From an uncultured Lachnospiraceae bacterium (lineage in GTDB: Bacteria > Bacillota_A > Clostridia > Lachnospirales > Lachnospiraceae), in contig CACXGS010000247.1 in the NCBI GenBank assembly GCA_902767195.1, positions 1 to 17,695 on the forward strand: a stretch of DNA of 17,695 nt, given 5' to 3'. Below the pieces are notes generated by a model. The model made no database searches. It was not told where the DNA came from and saw nothing but the letters and a program-made list of their open reading frames with translations. This document shows, in pieces, positions 7,132 through 13,946 of the stretch. Each line of letters begins with the position of its first letter. Position 1 is the stretch's first letter. Both the position numbers and the translations under genes were made by a program.

Positions 7132-9366
7132 TTATCGATAGATGGTAAAAAGATTGCCCGTCAGTTTTCGATTTCCCACCGATGTTTTGTTATTGTCATC
7201 ATCCTCCAGAAGGGTATGGGTCAGTCCGATCAATTTCACTGTCCCCGTGTGGCCGTCTACGCCAATCCGGTCTCCCACATGGAGAAGTCCTGACAGATAG
7301 ATATAGAATCCGGCAAAAATATCCCCGATGACAGAATTTCCTCCAAATCCTATGACCAGTAGAAGAATGACCAGAATCAGAATCATAACCCGGACAGGAA
7401 CTCCCAAAAAGTACAGAGCCGTCCCCAGCCAGAGAAGGCCTCCCAGCCCCTTCAGGGCAGTTCCTGCCGCCAGAATCATCTGGCTTGTCTGAGGATCTGT
7501 TACCTGCGATAACAGACGGGTGATCCATCCAATCAAAGCAATCACGAAAGAAAAGACAGCCAGAGCAATCAGGCCGGCCGTAAAGGCATAGATATTCAGC
7601 CCTCTCTTCCATGCACCGGAAAGAATACTGCTAAGGACCGAAGTCTTAACCAGAAAATGTTCCGGCAGCAGTACAATAAGACTGACTATGGCGCTGGCCG
7701 TAATCAGGTATCCCTTCAGGAAAGCGGAAGGACTGACGACAGCCTTTTCGGGTGAAGATCCTTTTAGAATCAGGAGAATCATGCCTCCCAATAATGTCAT
7801 CCCCGCCATCAGCCAGGACAGGGTTATAGAATGTTTCCTGTTTTCTTCTTTGGAAACCTTCCTGTATTCAGGAACCTCCTTTGTATTCGTTTCCTCTTCT
7901 GCAAGAATCCAGCGCTCCGGTTTTACAGACATCAGAATAAAACCTTCCGGGGTATCCTGGTTCTTCATAGATACGCCAAAATACTCGTGGTATTCCCCGG
8001 TAATCGGATCATCTTTCGGCCCCCAGATCATCTCCGGATACCCGAAGCGAAGCCTTGAAAGCTCATAGAAAGGATCATTTTCATCTTTGGAAAGATTGAG
8101 ATTCATCCAGTCGGAATTGGTCCCCTGCAGCTTCATATCCTTGTTGTAGATCAGAATATAATCAACACCCAGTGCTTTACACAAGGCCCTCATATTCCTC
8201 CGGCCCCTCACATTGGTGTTGTTTCCGATAAGATTGGAGGCTGCTCTGGCCTGCGTCATGTAACGCTGCTCAAAAAAGTCGTTGATTTCCTGCTTATATC
8301 GATCCGTCTCCCGGGCTGTTTTCTTTTTAATATCATAAACAACCTGCTTCTTATGATTCTCCAGAGAGACTCCATGAAGCTCTGTCATATAATAAGACAG
8401 AATCAGCACGAAAAAGATTCCTGTCAGTGTAATCAGCACTCCCTTCTTTCTTCCGTCAGACAGAAGAACCATACTGAAAATGAGTCCCATCACAAGAATC
8501 ATTGCTCCGACAAGCAGAGGCATCGCAGGGTCACTGTCTTTTTTCGGGATGCAAAAGACAACGTATTCTTGCTGGTCCTTCAAATATACAGATCCCACCA
8601 GCATCCCGGGAATCAGTCTGGAAGTCACTTTCCCGTCCTTGAGAAGAGAGCGGTCTATTCCATTTGCAGAGGCAGTGTCCGTCGCTTTGCTGCCGCGGCT
8701 GTCATATAATATGGAATCATCCAGATCCGAAACCGCAAAACAGTAGCTTCCTTCTCCATACAGGAAAGAGGACAGAAAAGCTTCACGGTCAGTCATCGTT
8801 TTGCACAGAGATTCCAGATCATCCGTCTTTTTTTCCACAACAATCTCCGCAAAATCATCAATCAACGCGCCGTAATAGCGAAAAGCTTCATGGTCTTTCC
8901 CGGTCACCTGAAATGGTTCTGATGACGCATTTCCCTGAAAGACGGTTCTTAGCTCATTATATCTTGTTCTCTTAAAATCAATGGTAGTATCTCCGGATTT
9001 GGCCAGAATATTTCCTTCCGAATCCAGAAGAAAAACATTCGTACATTCCAGCATATCCCGAAGCTTTCTCATCCCTTCATCGTTCCTGACAAAAAGACCG
9101 TCTTTCCTGGAATAAAAAGCTGCATACTCTGCTCTGGACCGGTATATTTCATCGTAGGCATCCCTCTTTTTCTCCCCTCCCAAATAGCGTTTTTCTGCCT
9201 CCTGACGAATCGTCTCCATCGTATTTCTGAGCATTTTTTTCTGGAAAACGAGCCCGTCCCTGCAGACCAGGCCGGACAATATGCACCCGACCGCAATCAG
9301 GAGAATCAGTTCTGCCAGGCAAAGGAAGGCATACCTTTCATATTTATTCTTAAAAATGTCTTTCAT
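7132..9366 (-). CDS. Two-sensor membrane protein with MscS-like channel core
   Basis: The 744-residue protein starts at MKDIFKNKYE; AGGAGG, overlapping the stop of the upstream gene, sets this start. Order: membrane helix 13-34; first outer region about 35-280; helices about 281-302 and 308-328; second outer region about 329-512; then helices about 514-534, 549-567, 590-613, 635-654 and 658-674. The C-terminal stretch IGFGGNSVIGDIFAGFYIYL (672-691), then HVGDRIGV and GHTGTVKLIGLTHT, matches the pore helix and beta domain of small-conductance mechanosensitive (MscS) channels. It ends at VGNRKLTGNLFTIYR, so the alpha/beta domain that follows in MscS is missing. The outer regions look like Cache/PAS-type sensors (for example VFLLDSEGNIL and YILIYNKDMKL). 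I infer a channel or transducer gated by an outer signal. The MscS call is good, the sensor call tentative. Confidence 0.8.
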   Translation of the reverse strand: MKDIFKNKYERYAFLCLAELILLIAVGCILSGLVCRDGLVFQKKMLRNTMETIRQEAEKRYLGGEKKRDAYDEIYRSRAEYAAFYSRKDGLFVRNDEGMRKLRDMLECTNVFLLDSEGNILAKSGDTTIDFKRTRYNELRTVFQGNASSEPFQVTGKDHEAFRYYGALIDDFAEIVVEKKTDDLESLCKTMTDREAFLSSFLYGEGSYCFAVSDLDDSILYDSRGSKATDTASANGIDRSLLKDGKVTSRLIPGMLVGSVYLKDQQEYVVFCIPKKDSDPAMPLLVGAMILVMGLIFSMVLLSDGRKKGVLITLTGIFFVLILSYYMTELHGVSLENHKKQVVYDIKKKTARETDRYKQEINDFFEQRYMTQARAASNLIGNNTNVRGRRNMRALCKALGVDYILIYNKDMKLQGTNSDWMNLNLSKDENDPFYELSRLRFGYPEMIWGPKDDPITGEYHEYFGVSMKNQDTPEGFILMSVKPERWILAEEETNTKEVPEYRKVSKEENRKHSITLSWLMAGMTLLGGMILLILKGSSPEKAVVSPSAFLKGYLITASAIVSLIVLLPEHFLVKTSVLSSILSGAWKRGLNIYAFTAGLIALAVFSFVIALIGWITRLLSQVTDPQTSQMILAAGTALKGLGGLLWLGTALYFLGVPVRVMILILVILLLVIGFGGNSVIGDIFAGFYIYLSGLLHVGDRIGVDGHTGTVKLIGLTHTLLEDDDNNKTSVGNRKLTGNLFTIYR

Positions 9367-9376
9367 TGATGTCCTC

Positions 9377-10165
9377 CTAATACCATTTCCTGAGAATGTC
9401 TTCCATGACTTTCTCTTTCCCCAGTTCTTCCACGGCCTGTTGAATACTGTCACTTAGAGGGGTATCTTTGATGGCCGCAACACCATATAATTTATCCTGA
9501 TAAGTCTCCGGAAGAATCACCCTCTGATCATTCATCCAGGCCTGTAAAATACATCCATCGGCTGCAAAGGCTTCGATGTCCCCGGAATTCAGGGCCTGGG
9601 AGATTTCTTCGAAACTGTCGAATTCCAGAATCTCCGTTCCCTTCAGGTCCGCATCGGTAATCAGCTGATCATCCCGCAGCCTGCGAAGCACTCGTTTCCT
9701 GACATCCGATCCTCTTATAATGCCGATCTTTTTTCCCACAAGGCCGGCCAGATCCAGAATCTTGGAGGATTTTTCCACCATAAATGACCCATGGTCTTCA
9801 TAATAACCGGGAGAAAACTCATATTCTTCCTTTGAAGTATCCATGATGGTGCATTTGGACACCAGGCAGTCCGCCTCTCCTCCCACAAGTTTTTCTTTCA
9901 GTGTTTCCGGTGTAACCTGTACCAGTTCCACCTGGTCATATCCGAGCTGTTTCCCCAGGGCCCTGGCATAATCTACCTCTGCTCCGGAAAAGACCTCTTT
10001 TTCCTTATCATAATAACCCCAATTTCTGATATCAATTCTGACGCCGATCTTGATAGTATCAGATCCTGTGGGTGTTCTCCTGTTCACCGCTGCCTCTTCG
10101 CTGCATCCGCACAGGGACAACATCAGAATACAGCTTGCTATAAAAATCCCAATTTTCTTCTTCAT
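9377..10165 (-). CDS. Solute-binding lipoprotein, SBP family 3, without transporter
   Basis: This 262-residue protein has a lipoprotein signal peptide: basic MKKK, a hydrophobic core, and lipobox LCGC with the lipidated Cys at 21. The rest (about 38-260) fits family 3 solute-binding proteins of polar amino acid uptake: GVRIDIRNWGYYD at the start, FSGAEVDYARALGKQLGYD (59-77), FSPGYY (117-122), LVGKKIGIIRGSD (142-154) and AFAADGCIL (199-207). The position where amino-acid binders carry a carboxylate-binding Arg (TxxR before FSxPY) has Lys112 here, so the ligand may be unusual. No permease or ATPase gene is near. It lies 18 bases after nrdD (ribosome site GGAG, seven-base spacer) and 10 bases before the MscS-like gene, so I infer that it presents a ligand to that sensor rather than feeding a transporter. 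Confidence 0.85.
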   Translation of the reverse strand: MKKKIGIFIASCILMLSLCGCSEEAAVNRRTPTGSDTIKIGVRIDIRNWGYYDKEKEVFSGAEVDYARALGKQLGYDQVELVQVTPETLKEKLVGGEADCLVSKCTIMDTSKEEYEFSPGYYEDHGSFMVEKSSKILDLAGLVGKKIGIIRGSDVRKRVLRRLRDDQLITDADLKGTEILEFDSFEEISQALNSGDIEAFAADGCILQAWMNDQRVILPETYQDKLYGVAAIKDTPLSDSIQQAVEELGKEKVMEDILRKWY

Positions 10166-10183
10166 ATTCTTTCTCCGCTTTAT

Positions 10184-12361
10184 TTATAAATGCAATACCC
10201 TCTCCTGGATCTCCTGGGTTCTCCCCTGGTTCCAGAACTGAGTTCCGATGTAGCCGCAGGTCCTCCTGGCCACGTTCATTTTATTCTGGTCCTTATTACC
10301 GCAGTTGGGGCAGACCCAGATCAGCTTATCATGCTCATCTTTTCGTATTTCAATCTCCCCTTCATAGCCGCATACCTGACAATAATCACTCTTGGTATTG
10401 AGCTCTGCATACATAATATTCTCATAAATGTACTGCATAACGGACAGAACTGCCTCAATATTGTTCTGCATATTGGGAACCTCCACATAGGAAATGGCTC
10501 CCCCCGGTGACAGTTTCTGGAACTGGGCCTCAAATTTTAATTTGTCAAAAGCATTGATATCTTCCGTTACATGAACATGGTAGCTGTTGGTAATGTAATT
10601 CTTGTCCGTTACTCCCTCAATGATACCGAAACGCTCCTGAAGACATTTGGCAAACTTATAGGTGGTAGATTCCAGAGGTGTGCCATAAACGCTGAAATCA
10701 ATCCGGTGTTCCTTTTTCCATTTCATGCAGGCATCGTTCATATGCTGCATAACCTTAAGGGCAAAAGGAGTTGCCTCCGGATCCGTATGGCTCTTTCCGG
10801 TCATATATCTGGTACACTCGCAGAGGCCTGCATATCCCAGAGATATCGTAGAGTAGCCATCATAGAGAAGCGGATCGATGGTCTCCCCCTTCTTCAGGCG
10901 GGCAAGAGCCCCGTTCTGCCACAGGATGGGAGCCACATCAGACGGGGTTCCCAGCAGTCTTTTATGCCGATACATAAGAGCATCATGACAGAGCTCCAGT
11001 CTCTCATCAAAAATCTCCCAGAATTTATCCATATCTTTTCCGGAAGAACAGGCGACATCTACCAGATTGATGGTGACAACACCCTGGTTGAATCTGCCGT
11101 AATATTTGGGCTTGCCTTCCTGATCTACGTAAGGAGTCAGGAAGCTGCGGCAGCCCATGCAGGGATAACAGTGTCCCTGGCCGTTTTTGTCCACTTTATT
11201 ACGGAGCATAACCTTCTCGGAAATGTAATCCGGAACCATCCGTTTGGCAGTACATTTTGCAGCCAGCTCTGTCAGATACCAGTATTTACTGTCCCTGTGG
11301 ATGTTATCTTCCTCCAGGACATAGACCAGTTTTGGAAATGCCGGTGTGATATATACGCCTTTTTCATTTTTAACACCCAGGATTCTCTGATGGAGCATCT
11401 CCTCGATGATCAGTGCCAGATCGTCCCTGGCCGGACCTTCCTCCACTTCATCAAGATACATGAAGACCGTCACAAAGGGAGCCTGTCCATTGGTCGTCAT
11501 CAGGGTGATTACCTGATACTGGATAACCTGTACTCCCTGCTGAATCTCTCTTCTAAGACGTTTTTCCGCAATCTCATTAACCGTCTCTTCTTTGGCATTC
11601 AGCCCCTCCATCTCCATTTCCTTCCGGACTTCTTCCCGGAATTTATTCCGGCTGATCTGGACGAATGGAACCAGGTGGGATAATGTAATGCTTTGCCCCC
11701 CGTACTGGGAGCTGGCAATCTGAGCCACACTCTGAGTAGCGATATTACATGCTGTTGAGAAACTTTTAGGCTGCTCGATCATGACGTCACTGATTACCGT
11801 GCCGTTCATCAGCATATCCTCAAGATTCACCAGACAGCAATTATGCATATGCTGGGCAAAATAATCGGCGTCATGAAAATGAATGATTCCCTTTTCATGG
11901 GCTTCCACAATATTCTGGGGCAGGAGGAATCTGCGGGTAATATCCTTGCTGACCTCCCCTGCCATATAATCCCGCTGCACACTGTTCACTGTTGGATTCT
12001 TATTGGAATTCTCCTGGATCACTTCTTCATTATTACAATCCAACAGGCTGAGGATCTGCTGATCCGTGGAATTGGACTTACGAATCAGTGCTCTTCTGTA
12101 ACGATAAGTTATATAATTGCTGGCCAGCCGGAAAGCTCTCTGATTCATAATCTGGTTCTCTACCAGATCCTGTATTTCTTCCACATTAAGTGCCCTGTTC
12201 ATTCCGGCACAGATGATCTCCACATTTCTGGAGATCTCCTGAATCTGTTCTTCTGAGATCTTCTCACTGTCCACGACACTGGCGTTAGCTTTCCTCACCG
12301 CATTCGTGATCTTGGACAGGTCAAATTCCATCTCCATCCCGCTTCGTTTTATAATCTTCAT
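10184..12361 (-). CDS. nrdD: Anaerobic (class III) ribonucleoside-triphosphate reductase
   Basis: Glycyl-radical enzyme that reduces ribonucleoside triphosphates to deoxyribonucleotides without oxygen. The 725-residue protein begins with an ATP-cone (about 1-95; MKIIKRSGMEMEFDLSKI) for allosteric control by ATP/dATP, followed by the ten-stranded barrel with GQSITLSHLVPF and CYPCMGCRSFLTPY. The C-terminus carries a zinc site formed by Cys661, Cys664, Cys684 and Cys687 (CQVCG and CPNCG) and the glycyl-radical loop RTCGYIG (700-706), the radical most likely on Gly706. The start has an AAGGGG site. It leads an operon that ends in its activase nrdG, with two sensor/channel genes in between. Tandem NrdR boxes overlap the promoter. 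The gene is intact. Confidence 0.98.
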   Translation of the reverse strand: MKIIKRSGMEMEFDLSKITNAVRKANASVVDSEKISEEQIQEISRNVEIICAGMNRALNVEEIQDLVENQIMNQRAFRLASNYITYRYRRALIRKSNSTDQQILSLLDCNNEEVIQENSNKNPTVNSVQRDYMAGEVSKDITRRFLLPQNIVEAHEKGIIHFHDADYFAQHMHNCCLVNLEDMLMNGTVISDVMIEQPKSFSTACNIATQSVAQIASSQYGGQSITLSHLVPFVQISRNKFREEVRKEMEMEGLNAKEETVNEIAEKRLRREIQQGVQVIQYQVITLMTTNGQAPFVTVFMYLDEVEEGPARDDLALIIEEMLHQRILGVKNEKGVYITPAFPKLVYVLEEDNIHRDSKYWYLTELAAKCTAKRMVPDYISEKVMLRNKVDKNGQGHCYPCMGCRSFLTPYVDQEGKPKYYGRFNQGVVTINLVDVACSSGKDMDKFWEIFDERLELCHDALMYRHKRLLGTPSDVAPILWQNGALARLKKGETIDPLLYDGYSTISLGYAGLCECTRYMTGKSHTDPEATPFALKVMQHMNDACMKWKKEHRIDFSVYGTPLESTTYKFAKCLQERFGIIEGVTDKNYITNSYHVHVTEDINAFDKLKFEAQFQKLSPGGAISYVEVPNMQNNIEAVLSVMQYIYENIMYAELNTKSDYCQVCGYEGEIEIRKDEHDKLIWVCPNCGNKDQNKMNVARRTCGYIGTQFWNQGRTQEIQERVLHL

Positions 12362-12421
12362 ATTACAACCCCTTGATTATCTATAAAAAATGGTAATTAC
12401 ACAGACTTCACTACGTGGCTC

Positions 12422-12450
12422 ATTCTATCACATCTTATAGTATCTATCAA
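12422..12450 (-). promoter_or_regulatory. Promoter of the nrdD operon
   Basis: On the minus strand TTGATA (12445-12450) and TAGAAT (12422-12427) are 17 bases apart, with TG giving an extended -10. An NrdR-like box fills the spacer exactly, which is a typical repression layout. The start codon is about 55 bases downstream of the expected transcription start. Confidence 0.7.
12428..12443 (-). promoter_or_regulatory. NrdR box 2 (proximal, imperfect)
   Basis: ATACTATAAGATGTGA read on the minus strand matches about 11 of 16 positions of the NrdR-box consensus (acaCtATATaTaGtGt type). It lies between the -35 and -10 boxes. Together with the distal box (centre-to-centre 32 bases, three helical turns) it forms the tandem arrangement known for NrdR, the ATP/dATP-sensing repressor of ribonucleotide reductase genes. 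Confidence 0.65.
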
Positions 12451-12459
12451 TAAAAATCA

Positions 12460-12475
12460 CCACTATATATAGTGC
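12460..12475 (-). promoter_or_regulatory. NrdR box 1 (distal, near-perfect palindrome)
   Basis: GCACTATATATAGTGG contains the perfect palindrome CACTATATATAGTG, a very close match to the NrdR-box consensus. It sits just upstream of the -35 box and 16 bases from box 2. The nrdR gene itself is not in the window. Confidence 0.82.
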
Positions 12476-12534
12476 TAATTGAAGCCAGGAAGAGATTCTC
12501 ATATCATAGAAAAGGCCATTTTCGGCAATAAAAT

Positions 12535-12565
12535 AAACCGGCTGTTTTTCCGGAACAGCCGGTTT
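12535..12565 (-). terminator. Terminator of the amidase gene
   Basis: A perfect 12-base-pair stem (12554-12565 with 12535-12546) has a seven-base loop and is followed on the minus strand by ATTTTATT. It separates the amidase transcript from the nrdD operon promoter. Confidence 0.82.
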
Positions 12566-12594
12566 AACCATCGCTTCCTTGCGGGATGAAATTA

Positions 12595-13734
12595 TCAATA
12601 TAATCCTTTTTTCTTTGTCAATGCCACAACTCCATTATAGAGGGCTCTTCCGTACTTTGGAAGGTTCGCATTCATATTCAGGGCTTCCTTTCGGTTGGAC
12701 AGGAAACCGTACTCAATCAGGCAGGACGGCATCTTGGTATAACGAAGGACCTGAAGCTTGGGACGGTTCTTTAATCCTCTGTCATAGTAGCCTGTTGATG
12801 CTCTGGCATAAAGCTGCATCATTCTCGCAAGTTCTATGGAATTGATGTTATTCTTCTGGGTCTTGGGACTCCTTGCCAGACTCACCAGAGTCTCCGTTCC
12901 TGTCGATGTCTTGTAAGCAGAATTAATATGAGCACTGACAAAGAGATCGGCCTTCTTGCTGTTAGCCAGCTTATAACGGGCCTTCAGAGAAGGATAGACA
13001 TCCGAAGTTCTCGTATAGTAAACCTTGAACCTTCTGTCTTTATCGAAATACTTTTTGGCTGCCAGAATGATCTGCAAAGTCATGTTCTTTTCAATCAGAC
13101 CGTTCCCCCTGGCGCCGGAATCCACGCCGCCGTGACCGGCATCCAATACCAGGACAATCTTCTTTCCTGTATCATTACCTTTGGAAACAGACTCATCCTC
13201 ATAAGCATCTTCCTCAGCAGGTGCTTCAGAATCGATGTAGATCACACCATCAGAAAGCCTGTAATAAAGTCCGAGCCGGGTACAGACACTCTTCAGGGGT
13301 ACAACCCAGCTTTTCTTTTTACTCTTCGTATATGTCAAATACCAGACAGCAGATCCCATCTTATCATAGACAGCATTAAGGACGCCCTTCCTGGAACCGG
13401 ACTTCATGACAAGCCGGTTGCTTCCATTAGTAATCGCCAGCCTCATAGCGGAGGGATCCGTATTCGAAGTAACCCTGAGTCCCAGCATCTCTTTAAAAAT
13501 CGGCTCGGCCGGCCCGACATAAGCACCGGACTTCATAAAAATCGGAGTCTTTGACAGGCTTTTTTTCTTCCCGTTCACATATACTTTCTTAATCACTTTA
13601 TAATAAGTATGGTTTTCTCCTCCATACCTCACCTGTACAGATGCCGCTTCCGCCTTTACCGAAAACAGTATTCCCATAAATAATCCCAGAATCATAACAC
13701 ATCCTGCTATGATTCTTCGGTGGCTTCTTTGCAT
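12595..13734 (-). CDS. Exported N-acetylmuramoyl-L-alanine amidase
   Basis: Zinc amidase (Amidase_3 family) that cuts the bond between N-acetylmuramic acid and L-alanine in peptidoglycan, outside the cell. The 379-residue protein has a signal peptide at about 1-31 (MQRSHRRIIA, then a hydrophobic core, cleavage near AEAA). An N-terminal part (about 32-168) resembles the copper-amine-oxidase N-terminal-like or stalk domain seen in clostridial exported enzymes. An acidic linker (170-188) follows, then the catalytic domain (191-379). Zinc and catalytic residues are visible: His201 (DAGHGG), Glu215 (LIEKN), His269 (SAHIN) and Glu341 (LIEYGF). A strong AAGGAG site precedes the ATG. It is a single gene ending in its own terminator and diverges from the AAA+ gene. 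Roles could be cell separation, turnover or sporulation; the sequence does not choose. Confidence 0.95.
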   Translation of the reverse strand: MQRSHRRIIAGCVMILGLFMGILFSVKAEAASVQVRYGGENHTYYKVIKKVYVNGKKKSLSKTPIFMKSGAYVGPAEPIFKEMLGLRVTSNTDPSAMRLAITNGSNRLVMKSGSRKGVLNAVYDKMGSAVWYLTYTKSKKKSWVVPLKSVCTRLGLYYRLSDGVIYIDSEAPAEEDAYEDESVSKGNDTGKKIVLVLDAGHGGVDSGARGNGLIEKNMTLQIILAAKKYFDKDRRFKVYYTRTSDVYPSLKARYKLANSKKADLFVSAHINSAYKTSTGTETLVSLARSPKTQKNNINSIELARMMQLYARASTGYYDRGLKNRPKLQVLRYTKMPSCLIEYGFLSNRKEALNMNANLPKYGRALYNGVVALTKKKGLY

Positions 13735-13843
13735 GTCAAAGCTCCTTCCCGGTTATCCGATACCATATATAAATCCTGAAAATTGAGGTTCTATTACTTT
13801 ACTACAGTTACCTGTTAAAAATTATTAAATATCTCTAAACTAC

Positions 13844-13872
13844 ATCTTACATAATTCTTTCGAAAAAATCAA
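13844..13872 (-). promoter_or_regulatory. Probable promoter of the amidase gene
   Basis: On the minus strand TTGATT (13867-13872) and TAAGAT (13844-13849) are 17 bases apart, about 110 bases upstream of the start codon, which leaves a long untranslated leader. A closer promoter cannot be excluded. Confidence 0.45.
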
Positions 13873-13898
13873 CACTTTCTTTTCTTTTTCTTTTATTT

Positions 13899-13904
13899 TA
13901 TACT
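13899..13904 (+). promoter_or_regulatory. Possible -10 box of the AAA+ gene
   Basis: TATACT lies 42 bases before the start codon, after a very pyrimidine-rich tract (about 13873-13898) with no good -35 match. This is a weak prediction; the pyrimidine tract is the more obvious feature. Confidence 0.35.
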
Positions 13905-13946
13905 GAAAACAGCTGAAAATGTATAAAAATACAGGAGATATATAAT

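Noticed and set aside
9367..9453. Upstream extension of the MscS-like protein by 29 codons
   Set aside because: It overlaps the end of the lipoprotein gene in another frame, and AGGAGG directly precedes the ATG at 9366, whose protein starts with a normal membrane-helix N-terminus.
10571..11683. 370-codon open frame on the plus strand across nrdD
   Set aside because: It lies antisense to well-conserved nrdD sequence and has no promoter or ribosome site.
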